Positions 57,561-64,000 of a stretch of DNA of 64,000 nt are shown piece after piece (positions within the stretch are counted from its first letter, which is position 1; every line of letters begins with the position of its first letter). The position numbers were made by a program, and so were the translations under genes. Origin of the DNA: Winogradskyella forsetii (GTDB lineage Bacteria; Bacteroidota; Bacteroidia; Flavobacteriales; Flavobacteriaceae); assembly GCF_013394595.1 (NCBI RefSeq), contig NZ_CP053348.1, forward strand, positions 434,001-498,000, written 5' to 3'. The notes beneath the pieces were generated by a model. The model was not told the DNA's origin. It worked only from the letters and a program-made list of their open reading frames with translations, and ran no database searches.

Positions 57561-57686
57561 TCCTGCAAGGTTTTAAAAACCTTTTAGGTATTAAACTGTA
57601 CTTTTTGTACCAATAAGGTTTAGATACCAAATCAAGTTTGGTATATGCCTTGAAGGATTTTTAAGGTGCTGAAACCAGTTCAGCAC
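57561..57686. repeat. Degenerate family A composite and family D hairpin between hisC and hisD
   Basis: TCCTGCAAGGTTTTAAAAACC begins a diverged composite (57561 to about 57658) whose middle has two extra small hairpins. A separate family D hairpin GTGCTGAA ACCA GTTCAGCAC-like (57666-57686) ends 3 bases before the hisD stop codon. Confidence 0.78.
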
Positions 57687-57689
57687 TGT

Positions 57690-58973
57690 TTACTTTAAGG
57701 TTTTAAGCCTTAAAGTAACTGCGTTTTTATGAGCATCCAATCCTTCGGCTTCCGCCATTAATTCTATTGCTGGTCCGATGTTTTTAATGCCTTCTTCGTT
57801 TAAATTTTGAAACGTGATTTTCTTTACAAAACTATCTAACGAAACTCCACTATAATTTCTGGCATATCCATTTGTAGGTAAGGTGTGATTGGTGCCACTT
57901 GCATAATCGCCAGCACTTTCGCAACTGTATTTTCCCAAGAAGACAGAACCTGCATTAGTAATTTGTTCTATATAATCTGAAGCATTATCGGTTGCGATGA
58001 TCAAATGTTCAGGCGCGTATAAATTACTGAATTCGATGCATTCGTTCATTGAGTTAAGCAGAATAGCACGACTAATTTTTAACGCTTCAGAAGCCAGATT
58101 TTTTCGAGATAATTGAGGCAGCTGCTTGTCTAATTCTTGTAGCGTTTGATTGATGATGGCCTCGTTGTCAGATAGCAAAATCACTTGACTGTCTGAACCA
58201 TGTTCTGCTTGTGATAATAAATCTGCTGCAACAAATGATGGATTACTAGTTTCATCTGCAATAACCAAAACCTCACTCGGGCCGGCTGGCATATCTATAG
58301 CAACGCCTTGCTGTTGAATCAGTTCTTTTGCTTTGGTGACAAATTGGTTTCCAGGCCCGAAAATTTTATACACTTGAGGAATAGATTCCGTTCCAAAAGC
58401 CATAGCCGCAATAGCTTGTGCACCACCAGCTTTAAAGATTTTCTTTATTCCCACGAGATTTGCTGTATATAGAATAGCTGGATGTATTTGGCCTTCTTTA
58501 TTTGGTGGAGAACATAAAATAATGTCTTTACAACCTGCTAATTTGGCCGGAATCCCGAGCATTAAAATTGTTGAAAATAATGGTGCGGAACCTCCTGGTA
58601 TGTATAAACCAACCTTTTCAATACCAACGGATTTACGCCAGCATTTTACACCTTTGGTCGTTTCAATTAGTTGTTCTTTTTCTTTTTGTGCTGCGTGAAA
58701 CTTTTCAATATTTTGCTTTGCCAGATTGATAGCCTGTTTTAAATCCTCAGGAACTTGATAAATGGCTGCCTCAATTTCGGAATTTTCAACTTTAAGTGAT
58801 TCTAATTTGGTGTTGTCAAATTGCTCAGCATATTTAAATAGAGCTTTGTCTTTATGCATTTTCACGTCCTCTAGAATATCTTTAACGATGGTATCTAGGG
58901 TTTGCTGTTCCAAAACTGGTCGTTTCGCTAGCGCATTCCATTCAGGCTTATTGGGATTTTTATAGACCTTCAT
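57690..58973 (-). CDS. hisD: Histidinol dehydrogenase
   Basis: The 427-residue protein has VGLYIPGGSAPLFST, the KAGGAQAIAAMAFGTE segment, VDMPAGPSEVLVIAD-like (here IDMPAGPSEVLV), SQAEHGSDSQV with zinc ligands, and APEHLIIATDNA. It oxidises histidinol to histidine in two NAD+-linked steps. Its ATG overlaps the hisG stop as TAATG, so it is translationally coupled. Confidence 0.96.
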   Translation of the reverse strand: MKVYKNPNKPEWNALAKRPVLEQQTLDTIVKDILEDVKMHKDKALFKYAEQFDNTKLESLKVENSEIEAAIYQVPEDLKQAINLAKQNIEKFHAAQKEKEQLIETTKGVKCWRKSVGIEKVGLYIPGGSAPLFSTILMLGIPAKLAGCKDIILCSPPNKEGQIHPAILYTANLVGIKKIFKAGGAQAIAAMAFGTESIPQVYKIFGPGNQFVTKAKELIQQQGVAIDMPAGPSEVLVIADETSNPSFVAADLLSQAEHGSDSQVILLSDNEAIINQTLQELDKQLPQLSRKNLASEALKISRAILLNSMNECIEFSNLYAPEHLIIATDNASDYIEQITNAGSVFLGKYSCESAGDYASGTNHTLPTNGYARNYSGVSLDSFVKKITFQNLNEEGIKNIGPAIELMAEAEGLDAHKNAVTLRLKTLK

Positions 58974-59830
58974 TACATTACCATTTTATCAATTGGAACC
59001 ACTAAAATACCTTCTGCTCCTGCATTTTTAAGCGCGTCAATGCTATTCCAAAATTTTTCTTCATCAATTACGGAATGCAAGGAGCTCCAGCCTTTCTGTG
59101 CCAAAGGCAGAATTGTTGGGCTTTTCAAGACAGGTAGAATAGCTGTGACTTCATCGATTTTATCGTTCGGCACATTCATCAAAACATATCTTGAATTTTT
59201 TGCTCTTAAAACGGCTTGAATTCTGAATATGAGTTTTTCGAGAATCGCTTCTTTTTCGGCATTCAGGTTGCTATTTTTTGCCAAGACTGCTTCTGATTTT
59301 AGAATAACTTGTGTTTCTCTAAGTCCATTTTTAAATAGCGTACTTCCTGAACTCACAATGTCACAAACACCATCTGCCAATCCTATATTTGGTGCAATTT
59401 CCACAGAACCAGAAATCACATGAATATCGGCTTCAATACCATGTTCGTCTAAATAAGTTTGAAGTGTGTTAGGGTAGGAGGTTGCGATTTTTTTTCCATT
59501 AAAATAGGAGGCGTCATTCGTTTCAACTGGTTTAGGTACCGCTAACGACACTCTGCATTTGGCAAAACCAAGCTTTTCAACAACTTCTGTTTTTTTCTGT
59601 TTTTCAATAAGGATGTTCTCGCCAATAATAGCGATATCAACTACACCATCTTCAATATATTGAGGAATATCTGAATTCCGTAAATACAGGACTTCTAATG
59701 GGAAGTTACGCGCTGCAACTTTCAATTGGTCTTTGCCATTATCTATTTTAATACCGCAATCCTTTAAGAGTTTTAAGGAATCTTCGTTTAATCGACCGCT
59801 TTTCTGAATGGCAATTTTTAGCTTACTCAT
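58973..59830 (-). CDS. hisG: ATP phosphoribosyltransferase, long form
   Basis: The 285-residue HisG begins LKIAIQKSGRLNEDSL. It has the catalytic ADP-site and PRPP-loop region (ISGSVEIAPNIGLADGVCDIVSSGSTL) and a C-terminal ACT-like regulatory domain from about residue 210 (RYVLMNVPNDKIDEV). The long form senses histidine itself and needs no HisZ. It catalyses the committed step from ATP and PRPP. The gene is preceded by a His-rich leader peptide and an attenuator. Confidence 0.96.
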   Translation of the reverse strand: MSKLKIAIQKSGRLNEDSLKLLKDCGIKIDNGKDQLKVAARNFPLEVLYLRNSDIPQYIEDGVVDIAIIGENILIEKQKKTEVVEKLGFAKCRVSLAVPKPVETNDASYFNGKKIATSYPNTLQTYLDEHGIEADIHVISGSVEIAPNIGLADGVCDIVSSGSTLFKNGLRETQVILKSEAVLAKNSNLNAEKEAILEKLIFRIQAVLRAKNSRYVLMNVPNDKIDEVTAILPVLKSPTILPLAQKGWSSLHSVIDEEKFWNSIDALKNAGAEGILVVPIDKMVM

Positions 59831-59844
59831 TTTTAAATTTTTAA

Positions 59845-59904
59845 GTCTGAATAAACCAAACGTTAGGCAATAAAAAACCCGTCTGATTTATTCAGACGGG
59901 TTTT
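59845..59904 (-). terminator. his operon attenuator
   Basis: On the minus strand AAAACCCGTCTGA pairs with TCAGACGGGTTTT around ATAAA (59874-59904) and runs into six T (59872-59877), a clean intrinsic terminator between the leader peptide and hisG. Its 5' arm (CCCGTCTGAA) can instead pair with TTCAGGCGAG (59937-59946) at the end of the leader peptide, 9 of 10 positions counting one G-U. GTCTGAATAAA in the stem also has an exact 11-base complement further downstream (59845-59855). Confidence 0.9.
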
Positions 59905-59926
59905 GAAATATTTTAAATTACATATA

Positions 59927-59989
59927 TCAATTCCAGCTCGCCTGAATGCAAGTATGAAAATGATGATGATGTAATTGACTTAATGTCAT
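59927..59989 (-). CDS. hisL: his operon leader peptide
   Basis: A 20-codon frame reads MTLSQLHHHHFHTCIQASWN and then TGA, with four consecutive His codons and a fifth two codons on. It starts 13 bases after the probable transcription start and ends 22 bases before the attenuator stem. The stop position means that a ribosome finishing the peptide would cover the antiterminator sequence, while one stalled on the His codons would leave it free. This is the classic logic of histidine attenuation, seen directly in the sequence. Confidence 0.92.
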   Translation of the reverse strand: MTLSQLHHHHFHTCIQASWN

Positions 59990-60008
59990 TTGTTTCTTAT
60001 TTGAAAAT

Positions 60009-60016
60009 CAAAGGTA
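60009..60016 (-). promoter_or_regulatory. his operon promoter -7 box
   Basis: TACCTTTG on the minus strand matches TAnnTTTG, 19 bases before the leader-peptide ATG. A TTTTG 28 bases upstream and a TTG 11 bases upstream are both off the usual -33 spacing, so only the -7 box is called. The 312-base gap 59831-60142 is accounted for by this promoter, leader, attenuator and a family A repeat. Confidence 0.65.
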
Positions 60017-60067
60017 ACATTAATTTTCAATTGAAAAAATATTTCAAAATCATTTTCAAATTATTTA

Positions 60068-60144
60068 TCCTGCAAGGTCTTTTTTTTTGACCTTGTAGAT
60101 ATTTTTAATACGAAACCTACAAGGTTTTAGAAACCTCGCAGGTT
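60068..60144. repeat. Family A composite double hairpin between argH and hisG
   Basis: TCCTGCAAGGTC..GACCTTGTAG and ACCTACAAGGTTTT..AAACCTCGCAGG are separated by an AT-rich spacer, the same layout as 14548-14624 and 52070-52144. It reaches into the argH stop codon and probably terminates the arg transcript just before the his promoter. Confidence 0.9.
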
Positions 60145-61420
60145 AAATTTGAGGAAACTTAGCTCTAATATCCTCCAAACATAAATTATGAATACTCCCA
60201 ATATGCGAGTGCTCTTTTCCTAATTCGGGTTTATAAGTTCCATTCTGAACTTGGCCTCCAATTTTTTGGTAGGCTTCCCTAAAGCTCATACCCTCAACCA
60301 CTAAATTGTTTATACTATCTACTGTAAAAAGGTATTGATATTTTTCGTCATTTAAATCAATATCTTTAACAATGATTTGTTGAATGGAATAATTAAAAAT
60401 GTCTAAAATATCTTTTACATCTTCAAAGGCATTGATGATGTTTTCTTTCAACAATTGAAAATCCCTGTGGTAACCACTTGGTAGATTATTTGTGATTAAT
60501 AACATTTCAGAATGTAAGGCTTGAATTTTATTACACTTACCTCGAATCAATTCAAACACATCAGGATTCTTCTTATGTGGCATAATGCTACTGCCCGTAG
60601 TCAATTCATCTGGAAACGTAATAAAGCCGAAATTCTGACTCATATATAAGCATATATCCATAGCAAAACGTGCCATGGTATTACATAATCCGCCTAAAGC
60701 ACTTGCAATAGCACGTTCACTTTTTCCTCTAGTTAATTGCGCTGCAACCACGTTATATTTTAAAGTTGAAAACCCTAATTCTTTGGTTGTGATATTTCTA
60801 TCAATAGGAAAAGAACTGCCGTAACCTGCAGCTGAACCTAGAGGGTTTTGATCCGCAATTTTAGAAACCGCATTTAGCACATAAACATCATCGATTAGTA
60901 ATTCTGCATGGGCTGAAAACCATAAGCCAAAGGAGGAAGGCATAGCGACTTGCAAATGTGTATAACCTGGTAATAATTGGGTTTTGTGTTTTTCTGCTAA
61001 GTTTAATAAGGTGTCAAAAAACGTTTTTGTTTTGCTATTAATGATTTGCAAATTCTCTTTGTAGTAGAGTTGAAGTGCGACTAAAACCTGATCATTTCTA
61101 GAACGTGCCGTATGGATTTTTTTGCCAACGTCGCCTAGAGTTTTTGTAAGTTCATGTTCAATTTTAGAATGGACATCTTCAAATGACGCTTCAATATTAA
61201 ACGAACCATCCTCAATAGATTCCGCTAAAACTTTTAATCCTGATTTCAATTGTTCTAACTCATCAGATGTTATAATGCCGATGGATTCTAACATAATAGC
61301 ATGTGCTAAGGATGCTTGTACATCGTACTTGGCAATGTGCATGTCTATTTCTCTGTCGTTGCCAACGGTGAATAATTCTATTTTCTTATCTATTGAATAG
61401 CCTTTGTCCCACAATTTCAT
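60143..61420 (-). CDS. argH: Argininosuccinate lyase
   Basis: The 425-residue member of the fumarase/aspartase superfamily has HSKIEHELTK, TARSRNDQV, the HLQVAMPSS segment and the signature GSSIMPHKKNP. It splits argininosuccinate into arginine and fumarate, the last step of arginine synthesis. It is the last gene of the arg set, 130 bases after argE. The length is slightly below the usual 450-470. Confidence 0.95.
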   Translation of the reverse strand: MKLWDKGYSIDKKIELFTVGNDREIDMHIAKYDVQASLAHAIMLESIGIITSDELEQLKSGLKVLAESIEDGSFNIEASFEDVHSKIEHELTKTLGDVGKKIHTARSRNDQVLVALQLYYKENLQIINSKTKTFFDTLLNLAEKHKTQLLPGYTHLQVAMPSSFGLWFSAHAELLIDDVYVLNAVSKIADQNPLGSAAGYGSSFPIDRNITTKELGFSTLKYNVVAAQLTRGKSERAIASALGGLCNTMARFAMDICLYMSQNFGFITFPDELTTGSSIMPHKKNPDVFELIRGKCNKIQALHSEMLLITNNLPSGYHRDFQLLKENIINAFEDVKDILDIFNYSIQQIIVKDIDLNDEKYQYLFTVDSINNLVVEGMSFREAYQKIGGQVQNGTYKPELGKEHSHIGSIHNLCLEDIRAKFPQI

Positions 61421-61550
61421 AATGTAAATTTTAATTCTTAAAATTTAGAACCAAGATGCTAGACCGCTTCGCTGTTAGAGCATAAACTACTCATTAATGT
61501 TTTTGAGGTTTTAGTCTAGATTCTAGTCTCTTGATTCTCCTGTCTTTTTT

Positions 61551-62612
61551 TTACAATACCTTTTCCAACAATTTAATGTACAACTCAACACCTTCTTCAA
61601 TTTCCGCAAGATAAATAAATTCATCTGCCGTGTGAGATCGTGTACTGTCTCCTGGTCCTAATTTTAATGATGGACACTTTAAAACGGATTGGTCTGAAAG
61701 CGTCGGCGAACCGTATGTTTCTCTACCAAGTTCAATTCCTGCCTTTACTAAGTCGTGATTAATTGGAATAGATGATGAATTTAACCGTAAGCTTCTTGCT
61801 GTAATGTTGGTGCAAGGTGATTCCTGTGTTAAAATATCTGCAATCTCTTGATTGGTATATTTATCATTTACCCGCACATCAATGACTAAATTGACTTCTG
61901 CCGGAACCGCATTGTGTTGTTTGCCTGCATTGATTTGCGTAACGGTCATTTTTACTTCGCCTAAAACGGTTGATTTTCGTTCAAACTTATAATCTTTAAA
62001 CCATTTTAAAACGTCAATAGTATTGTAAATTGCATTGTCAGTATTTGGATGTGCCGCATGGCTAGCGGTTCCTTTTACCTTCGCATCAAAAACGACTAAG
62101 CCTTTTTCTGCAACTGCTAATTGCATTAAGGTCGGTTCGCCAACAATAGCTACGTCAATTTTTGGAATGATTTTCAGCATACTGTTCAATCCGTTTGGAC
62201 CACTACTTTCTTCTTCAGCAGAAGCGACAATGACCAGGTTATAATTCAGATCTTTTTTGTCGTAAAAATAAGTGAACGTAGCAATTAAAGATACCAAACA
62301 TCCGCCTGCATCATTACTGCCCAAACCATATAATTTACCACCTTCAACAATGGCTTTTAAAGGATCCTTGGTATAGCCACTATTTGGTTTTACAGTGTCG
62401 TGATGCGAATTTAATAAGAGTGTTGGTTTGCTCTCGTCAAAATATTTATTGGTCGCCCAAATGTTGTGATGGTCTCTTTTGAAAGGGATATGATGTGTTG
62501 TAAACCAATTTTCAATGAGCAAAGCTGTATTGTCTTCTTCCGAAGAAAATGACTGTGTCTCTATCAATTGCTTTAGTAAAGCAATGGCATCTTGCGTTAG
62601 TTTTTCAATCAT
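61551..62612 (-). CDS. argE: Acetylornithine (or acetylcitrulline) deacetylase, M20 family
   Basis: The 353-residue zinc hydrolase has the metal ligands in NSHHDTV and GSNDAGG and the catalytic and metal Glu in SAEEESSG, then a dimerisation domain and a final His in RSHTADEF. The ATG at 62612 overlaps the argB stop by 4 bases (ATGA) and fits better than the longer frame from 62672. Because argF' here encodes an N-acylornithine carbamoyltransferase, the natural substrate is probably N-acetylcitrulline or its succinyl analogue rather than acetylornithine. Confidence 0.88.
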   Translation of the reverse strand: MIEKLTQDAIALLKQLIETQSFSSEEDNTALLIENWFTTHHIPFKRDHHNIWATNKYFDESKPTLLLNSHHDTVKPNSGYTKDPLKAIVEGGKLYGLGSNDAGGCLVSLIATFTYFYDKKDLNYNLVIVASAEEESSGPNGLNSMLKIIPKIDVAIVGEPTLMQLAVAEKGLVVFDAKVKGTASHAAHPNTDNAIYNTIDVLKWFKDYKFERKSTVLGEVKMTVTQINAGKQHNAVPAEVNLVIDVRVNDKYTNQEIADILTQESPCTNITARSLRLNSSSIPINHDLVKAGIELGRETYGSPTLSDQSVLKCPSLKLGPGDSTRSHTADEFIYLAEIEEGVELYIKLLEKVL

Positions 62613-63385
62613 TGTGTGATGGTTGTGTGTTTGTTTTTGGTATTGAAAAGCATATCTGATGTTCCGATACAAACTTTTTGAACGTTTTGATTTATAGCAT
62701 GAAAACAGTTATTTAACTTGGGTAACATGCCTTCGTAAATAATACCGTTTTCGATTAGTGTTTTATAAGTGCCAGTATCGATGTGTTCTATCACAGAATC
62801 AGCATTATCGACATCTTGGAGAACACCATTTTTTTCGAAACAATAATACAGTTCTGTGTTATAGGTCGACGCAAAAGCGATGGCGATTTCAGAAGCAATA
62901 GTATCTGCATTGGTGTTTAGTAATTGTCCTTTTTCATCATGAGTTATGGCGCAAAACACAGGTGTGATATTGTTTTTTAGTAATACCTCTAAAGTGTCTG
63001 TATTCACTTTTTTAACATCGCCAACAAAGCCATAGTCAATAGTTTTAATCGGTCTTTTTTCAGAAATAATGGTATTACCATCAGCACCAGAAAAACCAAT
63101 CGCATTACAACTATGAGCTTGTAGTTGTGCCACTATGTTTTTGTTGATTTTACCAGCATAAATCATTGTAATAATATCTAAAGTATCGGCATCAGTAATG
63201 CGTCTGCCTTCATTCATTTGAACCGGAATATTCATTTGTTCGGCTAGCTTGGTTGCCAATTTTCCGCCGCCATGGACTAAAATTTTTGGTCCTTTTAAAG
63301 TTGAAAAATCTTTAATGAAGGTTGTTAATGCTGCTTCATTATCGATGATATTACCTCCTATTTTAATGACTTTTAGTGTTTTCAT
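62609..63385 (-). CDS. argB: Acetylglutamate kinase
   Basis: The 258-residue amino-acid-kinase-fold protein has KIGGNIIDNE, the LVHGGGKLATKLAEQ glycine loop, EGRRITDADTLDI, and NTNADTIASEIAIAF. It phosphorylates N-acylglutamate, the second step of arginine synthesis. It is coupled to argE by a 4-base overlap. Some Bacteroidota enzymes use N-succinylglutamate, and the sequence does not settle this by eye. Confidence 0.93.
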   Translation of the reverse strand: MKTLKVIKIGGNIIDNEAALTTFIKDFSTLKGPKILVHGGGKLATKLAEQMNIPVQMNEGRRITDADTLDIITMIYAGKINKNIVAQLQAHSCNAIGFSGADGNTIISEKRPIKTIDYGFVGDVKKVNTDTLEVLLKNNITPVFCAITHDEKGQLLNTNADTIASEIAIAFASTYNTELYYCFEKNGVLQDVDNADSVIEHIDTGTYKTLIENGIIYEGMLPKLNNCFHAINQNVQKVCIGTSDMLFNTKNKHTTITQ

Positions 63386-63390
63386 CTTAT

Positions 63391-63514
63391 GCCCACGAAA
63401 GCGGGTATCTTTTTTGTTTTAGACCTATTAGATTTAAAGCACTTTCAGGTCTTACTTTATAATTACGTAATTGTTTCATTTCAGACCTATAAGGTTATTG
63501 AAACCTTGCAGGTC
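63391..63514. repeat. Degenerate repeats between argB and argF'
   Basis: GCCCACGAAAGCGGGT (63391-63406) is a family B-like hairpin 5 bases before argB. It is followed by two diverged family A hairpins, AGACCTATTAG..TCAGGTCT (63421-63452) and CAGACCTATAAGGTTATTGAAACCTTGCAGGTC (63482-63514). Confidence 0.65.
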
Positions 63515-63526
63515 GGTCGTAGTCAT

Positions 63527-64000
63527 TTATAAATTCTCTAAAATCTGCTTGAGCACCACTTGCGCCGCATACGTTCTATTATTCGCTTGCTGAATAACTA
63601 TAGATTGTAAACTGTCTAAAACTGCATCTTCAACCACAACATTTCGTCTTACTGGCAAACAATGCATAAATTTTGCATGACCTAATTTTGCTTTGGTCAT
63701 CATCCAATTTTCATCTTGATTCAATACTTTTCCGTAATCCTTATAGTTGCTCCAGTTTTTTACATATACAAAATCAGCATCCTTTAATGCTTCCTCTTGA
63801 TTGTAATTAATAGGTGTGTCTTTTGTGATTGCTTCGTTTAATTCATATCCTGAAGGATGTGTAATCGTTAAATCAACTTCCAGATTTTGCATCATTTCTA
63901 TAAAGGAATTTGGAACCGCTTGAGGTAAGGCTTTAGGATGTGGTGCCCATGAAATAACTACTTTTGGCATCGCTTTTTCCGTCAATTCTGAAATCGTAAT
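63527..64000 (-). CDS. argF': N-acetylornithine/N-succinylornithine carbamoyltransferase, C-terminal part
   Basis: The last 157 residues of a transcarbamylase whose start lies beyond the right edge. WAPHPKALPQAVPNSF is the characteristic segment of the acylornithine branch, in place of the SMG/DVW type in ordinary ArgF. MHCLPVRRNVVVEDAVLD carries the HCLP motif for carbamoyl phosphate/ornithine. The enzyme makes N-acylcitrulline, so acylation is kept through this step and removed afterwards by ArgE. Confidence 0.88.
   Translation of the reverse strand: MTISELTEKAMPKVVISWAPHPKALPQAVPNSFIEMMQNLEVDLTITHPSGYELNEAITKDTPINYNQEEALKDADFVYVKNWSNYKDYGKVLNQDENWMMTKAKLGHAKFMHCLPVRRNVVVEDAVLDSLQSIVIQQANNRTYAAQVVLKQILENL

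Noticed and set aside
59954..59974. Run of Met codons on the plus strand opposite the His codons
   Set aside because: It is the complement of the His-codon run. The minus-strand reading has a full leader-peptide and attenuator context and the plus strand has none.
62613..62672. Longer start for argE
   Set aside because: The shorter start makes an ATGA overlap with argB and a normal M20 N-terminus.
7459..63514. CRISPR array from repeated palindromes
   Set aside because: Copies are dispersed over 56 kb in intergenic spots, of several unrelated families, without regular spacers or cas genes.
1..64000. tRNA, rRNA, phage or intact transposase genes
   Set aside because: No tRNA-like T-arm/cloverleaf, rRNA sequence, integrase or transposase frame could be recognised.

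Overview
This window looks like chromosome of a marine-type member of the Flavobacteriaceae (Bacteroidota). The supporting signs are a low-GC sequence, A-rich translation starts mostly without Shine-Dalgarno sequences, TAnnTTTG-like -7 promoter boxes, a TamL/TamB pair, carboxypeptidase-regulatory-domain and DUF547 proteins, a LeuA without its regulatory domain, and an N-acylornithine-type carbamoyltransferase. The genus cannot be fixed from the sequence alone. No rRNA, tRNA, CRISPR array, phage or intact transposase was seen.

Layout. Bases 1-4863 hold a cut-off FAD oxidoreductase, a GH113-like lipoprotein, a CarboxypepD_reg-like protein, a metallophosphatase and a small lipoprotein. Bases 4864-12399 (minus strand) hold an arsenosugar biosynthesis cluster: AhpD-like protein, radical SAM ArsS, rhodanese, transferase 1, purine nucleoside phosphorylase, methyltransferase ArsM, sterol-desaturase-like protein, DUF547 protein and transferase 2. 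Bases 12578-19647 are a purine-degradation locus (xdhC, xdhB, xdhA, guaD) with three unknown genes. Bases 19824-27224 encode the envelope pair TamL/TamB, and 27579-29033 an M19 dipeptidase. Bases 29152-31826 are metX-metY behind a SAM-I riboswitch. Bases 33750-41017 (plus strand) are leuA-leuC-leuD-leuB-ppc. Bases 41245-50487 and on to 52046 are a nitrogen assimilation block: glnK-amt and porin-amt (minus), then gltB-gltD (plus). Bases 52220-59989 are a complete histidine operon, hisG-D-C-B-H-A-F-IE, with a leader peptide and attenuator. Bases 60143-64000 are argF'-argB-argE-argH, cut at the right edge.

How it fits together. Ammonium taken up by two Amt channels under P-II control is fixed by glutamate synthase. 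PEP carboxylase refills oxaloacetate. The leu, met, his and arg sets use the resulting nitrogen. PNP, guanine deaminase and xanthine dehydrogenase could together strip purines to urate, although PNP here sits among arsenosugar genes, where it may remove adenine from an adenosyl-arsenical.

The regulatory layer is the most interesting part. There is a readable His-codon leader peptide with mutually exclusive RNA structures, a SAM-I riboswitch, and two nitrogen promoters sharing twin CCCTA..TAGGG palindromes spaced 52 bp apart. At least six families of short palindromic repeats are also present. Several copies end 4-11 bases before a start codon and supply an AGGAA sequence. Others lie in frame inside coding sequences.
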